Shown here piece by piece: positions 52,479 to 61,395 of a stretch of DNA of 64,000 nucleotides; position 1 is the first letter of the stretch; the number at the start of each line of letters is the position of its first letter. Made by a program: the position numbers and the translations under genes. The stretch covers positions 124,001 to 188,000 of the forward strand of contig NZ_JADGMQ010000007.1 in assembly GCF_016124105.1 (NCBI RefSeq), in the 5' to 3' direction. This DNA is from Aquamicrobium zhengzhouense (GTDB taxonomy: Bacteria > Pseudomonadota > Alphaproteobacteria > Rhizobiales > Rhizobiaceae). Below the pieces are notes generated by a model, which saw only the letters and a list, made by a program, of their open reading frames with translations, did not search any database and was not told where the DNA came from.

Positions 52479-53984
52479 ATGGATCTCCTGATCAGCAATC
52501 TCGTCCTTGGTTTTTCCGGCGCCGCGACGCTCGAAAACATCGGTTACGCCTTTGTCGGCTGCCTTCTCGGCACGCTTGTCGGCGTCCTTCCGGGTATTGG
52601 CGTCGTGCCGACCGTGGCGATGCTCTTGCCATTGACCTTCGGCATCGATCCGCTTTCCGGTCTCATCATGCTCGCAGGCATCTATTATGGTGCCCAATAT
52701 GGCGGCTCGACCGCAGCGATCCTCGTGCGCATGCCGGGTGAAGCCGGCTCGATTGTCACGGCGCTCGACGGCTACGAAATGGCTCGCAAGGGTCGCGGCG
52801 GCGCAGCTCTCGCAATCGCTGCGCTGGCGTCCTTCTTCGCCGGCACCGTCGCCACGCTTCTGATCGCCGCCTTCGGCTCTTCGCTGGCATCCGTGGCGAT
52901 GCAGTTCCATTCGGCTGACTATTTCTCGCTGATGGTTCTGGGCCTGACCATGTCGATCGTTCTTGCACAAGGATCGATCTTCAAGGCCATCGCAGTGATG
53001 CTGGCTGGTTTCCTGTTCGGTCTGATCGGACTCGATCTCAATTCGGGCGCCCAGCGCTACACCTTCGGTGTTCCGGACCTTTATGAGGGCGTCAGCTTCC
53101 TGGCGATCTCGATCGGCCTGTTCGGCCTGGTTGAAGTTGTGCGCAACCTCGAATTCCCGGAAGCGCGCGGCGAAAACCCGAAGATGCGCATCCGCGACCT
53201 TTATCCCAACAAGCAGGAATTTCGGGATTCTGCGCCCGCCGCTGCGCGCGGCACGCTGATCGGCTCGGTCCTTGGCATCCTTCCCGGCGGTGGTGCGGTC
53301 CTTGCTTCGTTTGCCAGCTACACGCTTGAAAAGAAGCTTTCGAGCAAGCCTGAGACCTTTGGCAATGGCGCACCTGCGGGCGTTGCCGCGCCGGAGGCTG
53401 CCAACAATGCCGGCGCGCAGACGAGCTTCATTCCGCTGCTGACCTTGGGTCTGCCATCGAACCCGATCATGGCGCTCCTGATGGGCGCGATGATGATCCA
53501 CGGCATTGCGCCGGGCACCGCTGTCATTTCCGAGCGGCCAGACCTTTTCTGGGGTCTGATCGCTTCCATGTGGATCGGCAATCTGTTGCTCGTCGTCCTG
53601 AACCTGCCGCTGGTTGGTCTTTGGGTGCGCCTGCTGACGATTTCCTATCGAATGCTTTTCCCGGCCATCATGATGTTCTGCCTGATCGGCGTTTATTCCG
53701 AGGGCGGCAGCGCGTTCCAGATCTTCCTGCTCGCCGGCTTCACGCTGCTCGGCTACCTGCTGATGCGCTGCGGCTGCGAGCCAGCACCGATGATCCTTGG
53801 CTTCATTCTCGGGCCGATGATGGAAGAAAATCTGCGGCGTGCCCTGACGGTTTCCGGCGGCGATTACGGTGTCTTCATCGACCGCCCGATCTCGGCAACG
53901 CTCCTCGGTGCGGCGGCCCTCCTGCTCCTCGTCATGGCTCTGCCGGGACTTCGCAACTCGCGCGCCAAGGCCTTTGAGGAATAG
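52479..53984 (+). CDS. tctA: Tripartite tricarboxylate transporter large permease (TctA family)
   Basis: 501-residue polytopic membrane protein with TctA signatures GVLPGIGVVPTVAMLLPLTFG near residue 40, GIYYGAQYGGSTAAIL, and APEAANNAGAQTSFIPLLTLGLPSNP. It pairs with TctB and the binding protein encoded at 56990. In an mhp locus it may carry hydroxyphenylpropionate or a related aromatic acid instead of citrate. The ATG at 52479 is preferred; an upstream GTG at 52464 overlaps tctB further. Confidence 0.93.
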   Translation: MDLLISNLVLGFSGAATLENIGYAFVGCLLGTLVGVLPGIGVVPTVAMLLPLTFGIDPLSGLIMLAGIYYGAQYGGSTAAILVRMPGEAGSIVTALDGYEMARKGRGGAALAIAALASFFAGTVATLLIAAFGSSLASVAMQFHSADYFSLMVLGLTMSIVLAQGSIFKAIAVMLAGFLFGLIGLDLNSGAQRYTFGVPDLYEGVSFLAISIGLFGLVEVVRNLEFPEARGENPKMRIRDLYPNKQEFRDSAPAAARGTLIGSVLGILPGGGAVLASFASYTLEKKLSSKPETFGNGAPAGVAAPEAANNAGAQTSFIPLLTLGLPSNPIMALLMGAMMIHGIAPGTAVISERPDLFWGLIASMWIGNLLLVVLNLPLVGLWVRLLTISYRMLFPAIMMFCLIGVYSEGGSAFQIFLLAGFTLLGYLLMRCGCEPAPMILGFILGPMMEENLRRALTVSGGDYGVFIDRPISATLLGAAALLLLVMALPGLRNSRAKAFEE

Positions 53985-54039
53985 GCGCGCCCTTCACAAA
54001 AATTCCCAAAAACACGCAATGATCACTGGAGGTCCTGTC

Positions 54040-54981
54040 ATGGCCAATCTCGTCGGCCTCGCCGCAATGTCCCATTCGCCGTCCTGGGATCTGTCCCGCG
54101 ATCTGGTTGGTCCGGGTCAGGAATTCGTCGCTGCGATTGAGCGTTTGCGCAAGTTCAACGGCCAGAAGGTCGATGCCATTGTCCTGTTCGGACCAGACCA
54201 CTACCGCAACTTCTTCTATGACCAGATGCCGCAGTTCTGCATCGGCATCGAGAAGCTTGAGGGCTATGGCGACTATGACAGCCCGAAGGGCCAGATGCCG
54301 GTCCAGCAGGAACTCGGCCGCCACATTCTCGGCAATTTGATGGACAACGGCTTCGACCCGGCCGTCTCGCTCAACATGTGCCTCGACCATGGCCACACCT
54401 AGCCTTACGCCGCGGTCAATCCGGAACTTGATATCCCGGTCGTTCCGATCATGATCAACTGCCAGGGTGGGCCGCGTCCGAGCTACCGCCGCGTGGCTGA
54501 TTTCGGTCGTGCCGTGGGTGATGCGATCCGCTCCTTCCCGGCTGACATCAACGTGATCGTCATGGGTTCGGGCGGCCTGTCTCACTTCCTGCCGAAAATG
54601 TCGGCGGACGACGAGGGGACCCCGGAAGAGACGCGCGACTACATCATCAACGGTCGTGAGCGTTCGCGCGAATTCAACGCCGAGAAGGAGCGTGTTTCCA
54701 AGGAGCGTCGCTCTGAAGGGCGCACCGGCACGATCTCCGAGGAGTGGGATGCCTGGTTCCTTGAAATGATCACGACCAACAATTTCGAGCCACTGCACAA
54801 GTGCACCGACGCCGAGATCGAAGCTGCAGCGGGCAACGGCGCGCACGAACTGCGTAGCTGGGTTGCTGCAGCTGCCGCATGGGGCCGCGACATTGAGGTC
54901 GTCGGCTACGAACCGGTTCCGACCTGGATCACCGGCATGGGCGTCGTCGGTGGCGGCATCTGCGCGCCGCAGGACAAGTAA
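54040..54981 (+). pseudogene. mhpB: Extradiol dioxygenase MhpB-like, interrupted by an in-frame amber codon
   Basis: The frame reads 120 codons (start MANLVGLAAMSHSPSWDL, then FGPDHYRNFFYDQMPQFC) and meets TAG at 54400-54402, then continues in the same frame for 192 codons (PYAAVNPELDIPVVPIMI ... GSGGLSHFL ... APQDK) to TAA. The catalytic histidines are present: His117 in LDHGH and the one in GLSH. In E. coli MhpB the residue at the stop position is Gln119 of DHGFAQPL, so a single C-to-T change (CAG to TAG) explains it. MhpB ring-cleaves 2,3-dihydroxyphenylpropionate or its cinnamate analogue. As read, only an inactive fragment would be made unless the amber codon is suppressed. Confidence 0.9.
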
Positions 54982-54995
54982 GGAAAGGAAACGCG

Positions 54996-55868
54996 ATGAG
55001 CGAGCAAATCCAAGACTACCGTTCCATCTGGACCGGCCTGCGCGACACCATTTTTGAGCAGGGCTTCGTCGACGTCAACGGCATTAACACCCGCTATGCC
55101 CGTTCAGGCACACGCGGAAAGCCGGTGATCGTCATGCTTCATGGCACGGCGGGTCATTGGGAAGCGTTCTCGTCGAACTTCAAGGCGCACAGCGCAGACT
55201 TCGACATTCTCGCCCTCGACATGATCGGTTGCGGTTTCACCGACAAGACCGACCATGCACTCGAGATCAAGCACTATATGGAGCACGTGCTCGGCTTCCT
55301 CGATGTCATGGGCGTCGAGAAGGCACACTTCATGGGCTGCTCGCTTGGCGCGTGGATCTCGGCAGCGATTGCAAGCCGTCACCCGGAGCGCGTTGGCAAG
55401 CTGGTGCTCCTCTCCGCATCGGGCTACTTCTCAAGCGCCGAGAACCGCGGCCGCATCATCTCCCAGCGCACCAAGGCGGTAGATGATCCGTCCTGGGAGA
55501 ACATCAAGGCGATCTTCAACAAGCTGCTTGCCGAGGAAAAGAGCCGCGTCAACGATCTCGTGGCGCACCGCCAGGCCATCTACCGCATGCCGGAGATGAA
55601 GCAGGGCATGCTCAACATTCTCGCCCTGCAGGATCCGGAGATCCGCGAGCGCAACCTGCTCAAGGACGACGAGTGGCGCGCGATCAAGGCCGAGGCCCTC
55701 GTCGTTGGTTCGCTGGCAGATGCTGACGAATATCTACGCACCGCGCAGGTTGTTTCGAAGCTGATCCCGAACGCCCGTTACGTCGAGATGGAAGGCGTTG
55801 GCCACTGGCCGCAGTGGGAAGATCCGGAGACCTTCAACGCACTCAGCGTCGAATTTCTTCGCGGCTAA
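54996..55868 (+). CDS. mhpC: 2-Hydroxy-6-ketonona-2,4-dienedioate hydrolase-like (MhpC family)
   Basis: 290-residue alpha/beta hydrolase. It has the oxyanion segment MLHGTAGHWEAF, nucleophile elbow GCSLGA with the catalytic Ser, and a late catalytic His in VEGVGHWPQWE. It should cleave the meta-cleavage product to 2-hydroxypenta-2,4-dienoate plus succinate or fumarate. It lies 14 bases after mhpB with AAGGAAA upstream of the ATG and is followed by a strong terminator. Confidence 0.9.
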   Translation: MSEQIQDYRSIWTGLRDTIFEQGFVDVNGINTRYARSGTRGKPVIVMLHGTAGHWEAFSSNFKAHSADFDILALDMIGCGFTDKTDHALEIKHYMEHVLGFLDVMGVEKAHFMGCSLGAWISAAIASRHPERVGKLVLLSASGYFSSAENRGRIISQRTKAVDDPSWENIKAIFNKLLAEEKSRVNDLVAHRQAIYRMPEMKQGMLNILALQDPEIRERNLLKDDEWRAIKAEALVVGSLADADEYLRTAQVVSKLIPNARYVEMEGVGHWPQWEDPETFNALSVEFLRG

Positions 55869-55916
55869 GCGTTTGCGGGGCTGATAAATCGGTCTCGCGA
55901 GCCTTCGAGGTTGAAG

Positions 55917-55948
55917 AACCCCGTCACGTTGTGGCGGGGTTTCTTTTT
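55917..55948 (+). terminator. Rho-independent terminator after mhpC
   Basis: AACCCCGTCAC pairs with GTGGCGGGGTT (one G-U pair) around a 3-base loop and is followed by TTCTTTTT. It ends the tctB-tctA-mhpB-mhpC unit. Confidence 0.88.
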
Positions 55949-56040
55949 GGACTTGCTGTGGGGCAGCATGGGCGGGATGCGCTTGTTTGGGCGCTCATCC
56001 CCACGACCAATCGCGCCCTCCCAGCACCGCTCGGTTTTGG

Positions 56041-56829
56041 CTAAAGTTCGTACTTCGCCAATTCCGCCGTGATGGCTTCAACAGCTTCGGTGATCTGCTG
56101 GGTCATTTGAGCGAGATTGTTGCCGACAAAGCGGAAGGAGGGCCCGCCGAGCGCAATGCAATATGCGAGGCGACCGCCAGAAAATATCGGTGCCGCAACA
56201 CCGCTGACGCCCTCATCTCGCTCTTCGTTTGAAAGCGCGTAGCCCTGCCGTCGGATCCGCACGAGTTCGTTCTCAAGCAGTTTGCGCTCCGTGATCGTGT
56301 TGGGCGTATAGGCGACGGGTGTGAAGAGCTTGAACATCTCCTCAAGCTCGCGCGGGCTGGAGAATGCGAGCATGACCTTGGCTCCTGCCGTGGCTGGCCA
56401 TGGCAGGGTTGTGTTGCGCAAATAGGGGATGCGCACATGATGGCGGCAATCAATGCGGTCGACCGGCACGAGTTCCGGCCCGATCAATTCGCGCAAAGAC
56501 GTGAATTCGCCGAAATTCTCCGCCAGACGCTCCAGATGAGGCCTCGCTATCCGCATCACCGTCGTCGTGCTCTTGGCGACACGCGCCAGCTCCACGATCT
56601 TGGCGGAAAGCTGGAAGCCGCCGTCGCGGTCCTCGATGATGAGGCCGTAATGTTTCAGACTGTTGAAGTAGCGGTAGATCGTCGATCGCGGCATCTCCAG
56701 ATGCTGCGCGAGAGCGGTCGGTGTCCAGACCGGATTGGCCGCATCGAATGCAAGCAGAATCTCGATTGCCCGGTCCGCCGTCGAATTGGCGCTCACCGCC
56801 TTGTCAACCGACTTAGTCTTGCCCGCCAT
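56041..56829 (-). CDS. IclR-family transcriptional regulator
   Basis: 262 residues. The N-terminal winged helix (about residues 18-80) has ALAQHLEMPRSTIYRYFNSLKHYGLI. The C-terminal IclR effector domain includes ATAGAKVMLAF and GVSGVAAPIFSGGRLAYCIALGG. It sits between the two arms of the mhp locus and is divergent from tctC, with a perfect dyad in the gap. It is the likely specific regulator (MhpR-type function) of hydroxyphenylpropionate catabolism. Confidence 0.92.
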   Translation of the reverse strand: MAGKTKSVDKAVSANSTADRAIEILLAFDAANPVWTPTALAQHLEMPRSTIYRYFNSLKHYGLIIEDRDGGFQLSAKIVELARVAKSTTTVMRIARPHLERLAENFGEFTSLRELIGPELVPVDRIDCRHHVRIPYLRNTTLPWPATAGAKVMLAFSSPRELEEMFKLFTPVAYTPNTITERKLLENELVRIRRQGYALSNEERDEGVSGVAAPIFSGGRLAYCIALGGPSFRFVGNNLAQMTQQITEAVEAITAELAKYEL

Positions 56830-56941
56830 TCTTGCTCCTCGCTCAAATCCCGAAAAAACTCATATCAAATTGCGGGTATCACCAGCAAGTTCTCTTGTAA
56901 TTAGGCGCTGCTTCGCATATTGCCAGCAAAATATCTCTCTT

Positions 56942-56962
56942 TGTGATAAGTGATGTATCACA
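56942..56962. promoter_or_regulatory. Candidate IclR operator upstream of tctC
   Basis: TGTGATA-AGTGATG-TATCACA has perfect 7-bp arms and a 7-base spacer. It lies 27 bases before the tctC start and in the gap to the iclR gene. The half-site TATCACA recurs upstream of mhpA at about 58081-58087, hinting at a shared regulon. Confidence 0.55.
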
Positions 56963-56989
56963 GAATGAGGACAACTTGGAGGAGTCGTC

Positions 56990-57964
56990 GTGACCAATAG
57001 CCTTTCTTTCACCCGCCGTGCCCTGCTGGGCGCTGCAGTTGCTGTTTCCGCACTCATGGGCTCCGCGCAGGCTGGGGAAAAATACCCCTCGGGCCCCGTC
57101 AGCATCGTCGTCCCGTTCTCCGCTGGCGGTACCACGGACGCAATCGCCCGTCTCGTAGCAGAAGAACTGCAGACCCGCTGGGGCTCCGCGGTTGTGGTTG
57201 AGAATAAGCCCGGTGCCGGCGGCGTCATCGCCACGCAGGCCGTAGCCCGTGCCAAGCCGGATGGTCGCCAGATCCTGTTCAACGACATCGGAATCGCCCT
57301 GAACGAAGTCACCATGCCGAGCCGGCCATATGATCTTGCCAAGGATCTGCGCCCGGTTGTGACCGTTGGCGAATGGCCGCTTGCATTCCTTGCCGGCTCC
57401 AGCACCGGCATCAAGACGATGTCCGACCTGATTGAACGCGCCAAGACCGAAAGCCTTGCATTCGGTACGTTTGGCCCGGCTTCCTCGCCGCATCTGGCTG
57501 CCGAGCTGCTAAAGTCGGTCGCCGGCATTGACCTGAAGATCGTTCACTTCAAGGGCGTCAGCCCGGTTATCCAGGCGATGGCATCGGGCGAGGTTCAGCT
57601 CGGCGTCTTCGGTGCAGGTGCTGCTGCCGGTGAAGTCGCCAAGGGCACGATGAACCTGCTGGCTCTTGACTACAAGTCGCCGCTGGTTCCGGAGGCTCCG
57701 ACCTTTGCCGAGGCTGGCGTTGAAGGTCTGCGCGCAATTGCGTGGTGGGGCGTGTTCGTTCAGAGCGAGACGCCGGACGAAATCGTCAACGAGATCAACG
57801 CGGCTGTCAACGAGGCGCTTGGCTCGGAGCGTGTCGTTAATTACCTCGACACCAACGGTTACACCTCGGTTGGCGGGGAGCCGGCAGCATTGCAGCAGCG
57901 CGTCGATGAGGCGATCAACCTCTGGGGTCCCCTGGTTGAGAAGGCTGGCATCGCCGCCAAGTAA
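56990..57964 (+). CDS. tctC: Tripartite tricarboxylate transporter binding protein (TctC/Bug family)
   Basis: 324 residues from a GTG with GGAGGAG upstream. A signal peptide (twin Arg in FTRRALLGAAVAVSALMGSAQA, possibly Tat-like) precedes the mature Bug domain (YPSGPVSIVVPFSAGGTTDAIARLV, then ENKPGAGGVIATQAVARAKPDG). It should deliver its ligand to TctA/TctB encoded upstream of iclR. It is transcribed separately from mhpA because a terminator follows it. Confidence 0.92.
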   Translation: MTNSLSFTRRALLGAAVAVSALMGSAQAGEKYPSGPVSIVVPFSAGGTTDAIARLVAEELQTRWGSAVVVENKPGAGGVIATQAVARAKPDGRQILFNDIGIALNEVTMPSRPYDLAKDLRPVVTVGEWPLAFLAGSSTGIKTMSDLIERAKTESLAFGTFGPASSPHLAAELLKSVAGIDLKIVHFKGVSPVIQAMASGEVQLGVFGAGAAAGEVAKGTMNLLALDYKSPLVPEAPTFAEAGVEGLRAIAWWGVFVQSETPDEIVNEINAAVNEALGSERVVNYLDTNGYTSVGGEPAALQQRVDEAINLWGPLVEKAGIAAK

Positions 57965-57991
57965 TCCGCTTTTCACACCATACGATATGCG

Positions 57992-58022
57992 AAAGGCCGT
58001 CCGGTTTCGGGCGGCCTTTTCG
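57992..58022 (+). terminator. Rho-independent terminator after tctC
   Basis: AAAGGCCGTCC pairs with GGGCGGCCTTT (one G-U pair), with a 6-base loop, then TTTTCGC. Confidence 0.75.
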
Positions 58023-58131
58023 CATTTGGGGAAGTCATCAAAAAAACGAGACTTTTGTTATTGCATTTCGGGATTGGCTTTATCACAAAGCGGAAAACGA
58101 ATTGTGAGCGACAGCTCGTACAGATCGGGAG

Positions 58132-59769
58132 ATGACCATGGCCCAAAGTGAATTCGACGCGGACGTCATCATCGTCGGCGCTGGCCCAGCAGGCACGACC
58201 CTTGCAAACCTGCTTGGAACCTACGGCGTCAGGACGCTGGTGCTGGAGCGCGAGCCGGACATCATCGACTACCCGCGTGCTGTCGGCATGGACGACGAGG
58301 CGCTACGCGCCTTCCAGACGACGGGCCTGGCAGAGCCGCTCCTGAAGGACATGATCCAGAACACGCTGCTGCGCTACCATCATTCCAACGGCAAGATGTT
58401 TGCCGAGGTAGGGCCAAAGGCGAAGCCGTTCGGCTGGCCGCGCCGCAACCTCTTCATCCAGCCATTGTCGGAAAAGGTCATCCGCTCGGGCATTGAACGG
58501 TTCCCGCACGTCAAGGTTCTGACCGGGCACGAGTTAGAATCCTTTACCGAGGATGACGCGGGTGTAACCCTCAGCGTCAAAACCGCTGACGGCAACAAGA
58601 CGCTGCGCGCGCCTTACGTCGTTGGCTGCGACGGCGGCAAGTCAACCGTCCGCAAGGGGCTCGGTATCGCGCTTCTTGGCGACACCCATCCGTGGCGCTG
58701 GCTGGTTGTCGACCTCAAGAACGACGACCGCTTCGAACCATATTCGGCGATCTATTGCGATCCGAAGAACCCGTTCATCGTCATCGATCTGCCCTACGGT
58801 CATCGCCGCTTTGAATTCCGCCTTCGCCCCGAAGACACGGATGAGAAGATGTCAGACCCGGATGAGATTGCTCGCCTCCTGCGCAAGCGCCTTGGGCCGG
58901 ATGAGAAGCCGGAGGTCATCCGCGCGCGCATCTACACCCACCACTCACGCATTGCCGCTTCCTTCCGCAAGGGCCGGATCTTCATCGCTGGTGATGCCGC
59001 GCATTTGCAGCCGCCGTTCTTCGGCCAAGGTCTCAACTCGGGCCTCCGCGACGTGATGAACCTGTCGTGGAAGCTGGCCATGGTTGTCCAGGGCAAGGCC
59101 GAGCCAAAAATCCTCGACAGCTACGAGCAGGAGCGCAAGCACCACGCCGAACAGATGGTGAAATTCGCGACCGGCATCGGCAAGTTCTACGCCCCCTACT
59201 CCCACTTCACCGAATACTTCCGCAAGGCGTTCTTCTGGTGCGTCCATCGCCTGCCGTCGCTGCGCGACTACGTGCTGCAGATGAAGTTCAAGCCGATGCC
59301 GTTCTATGAACAGGGTGTGGTTGATCACTCCAACGCGGGCGGCAAGTCGATGGTCGGTCGTATGATCGTCCAGCCGAAAGTCGCGGACGCTGAAGATCGT
59401 CCGATGCTGCTCGACGACGCGATCGGCAAGGGCTTTGCTGTCATCGGCATCAATGAGGACCCTGCAGCCCAGCTCTCGACTGAGGATCGCGCGTACCTGC
59501 AGTCGATTGGCTCGATCGTCCAGATTAACCGCTCGCGGCGCGGCAAGGTGGGCTGGAGCGCACATCCGGAGACACTGGTGCTCGACGACCTCGACGGCGT
59601 CTTCCGCGACATGCTGTTGAAGCACCCGAACCAGAAGTTCTATATCCTGCGCCCGGATCGCTACGTCTTCGCGGTGTGCAACCGTCACGAACTGGCCGGT
59701 GCTGTTTCACGCCTGCGCGCTCAGCTTGGCGAACAGCGCCAGGAGCCGAACCTCATCGCTGCGGAGTAA
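58132..59769 (+). CDS. mhpA: 3-(3-Hydroxyphenyl)propionate hydroxylase-like FAD monooxygenase
   Basis: 545-residue flavoprotein monooxygenase. The FAD-binding GAGPAG is at residues 16-21, the middle motif is VVGCDGGKSTVRK, and GRIFIAGDAAHLQPPFFGQGLNSGLRDVMNL is near residue 285. The length and C-terminal domain agree with MhpA (about 550). It converts 3-(3-hydroxyphenyl)propionate or 3-hydroxycinnamate to the 2,3-dihydroxy compound using NADH and O2. The start is the ATG at 58132 or 58138. It leads the operon mhpA-mhpD-aldolase-ALDH. Confidence 0.92.
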   Translation: MTMAQSEFDADVIIVGAGPAGTTLANLLGTYGVRTLVLEREPDIIDYPRAVGMDDEALRAFQTTGLAEPLLKDMIQNTLLRYHHSNGKMFAEVGPKAKPFGWPRRNLFIQPLSEKVIRSGIERFPHVKVLTGHELESFTEDDAGVTLSVKTADGNKTLRAPYVVGCDGGKSTVRKGLGIALLGDTHPWRWLVVDLKNDDRFEPYSAIYCDPKNPFIVIDLPYGHRRFEFRLRPEDTDEKMSDPDEIARLLRKRLGPDEKPEVIRARIYTHHSRIAASFRKGRIFIAGDAAHLQPPFFGQGLNSGLRDVMNLSWKLAMVVQGKAEPKILDSYEQERKHHAEQMVKFATGIGKFYAPYSHFTEYFRKAFFWCVHRLPSLRDYVLQMKFKPMPFYEQGVVDHSNAGGKSMVGRMIVQPKVADAEDRPMLLDDAIGKGFAVIGINEDPAAQLSTEDRAYLQSIGSIVQINRSRRGKVGWSAHPETLVLDDLDGVFRDMLLKHPNQKFYILRPDRYVFAVCNRHELAGAVSRLRAQLGEQRQEPNLIAAE

Positions 59770-59773
59770 GACC

Positions 59774-60583
59774 ATGGCAGGCATGACACCCCAGGATAAT
59801 CAGGACTGCGGCATCGCGCTTTTCGAGGCCGAACAGTCCGGCAAGCAGATCGGACTGCTTTCGCAGCGCTTCCCCGATATGGATCTGGACGACGCTTATG
59901 CCGTCCAGGACGCGATGCTGGCGGCGCGAGACGCTGCCGGCTTTCGCCGCATCGGCTGGAAAATCGGGCTTACCTCCCGGGCCATGCAGGAAGCCCTGCA
60001 GATCACGACCCCGGATTCGGGCGTGCTCTATGACGATATGCTGTTTGAAAACGGCGCGTCGATCCCGGCCGGACGCTTCATCCAGCCGCGTGTTGAAGCT
60101 GAGATCGCGTTCGTGCTCAAGGCGGATCTTGAGGGCGCAAACCTCACACGCGAAGCCGTCATCGCCGCAACGGACTATGTTGCCCCGGCGCTTGAACTTC
60201 TGGATACCCGCATCCTGCGCAAGGACCCGGAAACCGGCGCGATCCGAAAGGTCACCGACACGATTTCCGACAACGCTGCCAATGGCGGGCTTGTGCTCGG
60301 CGAAGGCCGTTTCGATCCTTCGACAACCGACCTTCGCTGGATGGGCTGCATCCTCAAGCGCGACGGGATTGTTGAAGAGACCGGGCTCGGTGCCGGTGTG
60401 CTCGATGATCCGGTTACCGGCATTATCTGGCTCGCAGAGCGCATCGCCCAGTATGGCGGCAAGCTCTCCGCCGGTGACATCGTCCTCTCCGGTTCGTTCA
60501 TCCGTCCGGTAGAGGCGCCTTCCGGCAGCCATTTTGTTGCCGATTACGGGCCATTTGGTGAGGTGCGCTGTGACTTCCTCTGA
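59774..60583 (+). CDS. mhpD: 2-Oxopent-4-enoate hydratase-like (MhpD/HpaH family)
   Basis: 269 residues of the FAH-like hydratase family. It shows GWKIGLTSRAMQEALQI near residue 65, FIQPRVEAEIAFVL (metal-binding Glu residues), and APALELLDTRI. It adds water to 2-hydroxypenta-2,4-dienoate to give 4-hydroxy-2-oxovalerate. HpaH is a close relative and cannot be excluded by sequence alone. It begins 4 bases after mhpA. Confidence 0.88.
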   Translation: MAGMTPQDNQDCGIALFEAEQSGKQIGLLSQRFPDMDLDDAYAVQDAMLAARDAAGFRRIGWKIGLTSRAMQEALQITTPDSGVLYDDMLFENGASIPAGRFIQPRVEAEIAFVLKADLEGANLTREAVIAATDYVAPALELLDTRILRKDPETGAIRKVTDTISDNAANGGLVLGEGRFDPSTTDLRWMGCILKRDGIVEETGLGAGVLDDPVTGIIWLAERIAQYGGKLSAGDIVLSGSFIRPVEAPSGSHFVADYGPFGEVRCDFL

Positions 60584-61361
60584 GATGCTGAACGGTGCGC
60601 CCCTTAATGAATTTCGCGCGGCCCTGAAGCGCGGCGAGGTGCTGACCGGCTTCTGGCAAGGATTGACCTCGGCTGAAACGGCCGAGATCAGCGCGAAGGC
60701 CGGTTTCGACTGGCTGCTGTTCGATGGCGAGCACGCGCCGAACGACATGGCGATGCTGCGCGACCAACTGCGCGCTTCACAAGGTGGTACGGCCCATCCG
60801 GTGGTCCGCGTCGTTTCCGGCGAAGACTGGATGCTGAAGCAGGTGCTCGATGTCGGCTTCCAGACTGTTCTGGTGCCGATGATCGACACGGCCGAACAGG
60901 CGGAAGCGGCCGTTCGTGCCTGCCTCTACGCGCCCGACGGAAAGCGCTGCGTTGGCGCCGCTCTTGCCCGGGCCTCGGATTTTGGCCGCCGCTCGCAGTA
61001 CCTTGCCAATGCCAATGACGAGATATGCATTCTCCTGCAGATCGAAAGCGCCACCGCGATCGACAATCTCGACGAAATCCTGAAGATCGAGCGCGTCGAC
61101 GGGCTTTTCATCGGGCCTGCTGATCTTTCCGCGGACATGGGATATCGCGGGCAGCCGACGCATCCGGAGGTGCGCAAGATCATCCGCGAAACGACGCGCA
61201 AGATCCGCGCCGCCGGAAAGGCACCGGGCATCCTGCTTGGCTCGCCCGAACACGTTGCAATAGCGCGCGAGGACGGTGCCCAGTTCATCGCAGTTGGCTC
61301 GGATGTCGGCGTCTTCATGCGCGCAGTCACCCAGCTTGCCGACCAGTATCGCAGCCGCTAA
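60570..61361 (+). CDS. HpcH/HpaI-type class II aldolase
   Basis: 263 residues from a GTG at 60570 (GAGG seven bases upstream, overlapping mhpD); an ATG at 60585 is the alternative. It contains LFDGEHAPND, LVPMIDTAEQAE, LLQIESATAIDNLDEI and GLFIGPADLSADMG, the metal and substrate set of 4-hydroxy-2-oxoheptanedioate aldolase HpaI. It stands where MhpE is expected, and HpaI-type enzymes accept several aldehydes with pyruvate. It may therefore split 4-hydroxy-2-oxovalerate into pyruvate and acetaldehyde here, or the longer acid into pyruvate and succinic semialdehyde. Confidence 0.88.
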   Translation: MTSSEMLNGAPLNEFRAALKRGEVLTGFWQGLTSAETAEISAKAGFDWLLFDGEHAPNDMAMLRDQLRASQGGTAHPVVRVVSGEDWMLKQVLDVGFQTVLVPMIDTAEQAEAAVRACLYAPDGKRCVGAALARASDFGRRSQYLANANDEICILLQIESATAIDNLDEILKIERVDGLFIGPADLSADMGYRGQPTHPEVRKIIRETTRKIRAAGKAPGILLGSPEHVAIAREDGAQFIAVGSDVGVFMRAVTQLADQYRSR

Positions 61362-61395
61362 GGGCGGCTGACTTTCTTTTTCAAGCGAGAACCAC

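Noticed and set aside
54400-54402. UAG as a pyrrolysine or recoding signal in mhpB
   Set aside because: The residue is Gln in the relative I can compare, one base change explains the codon, and no recoding structure or pyl gene is seen.
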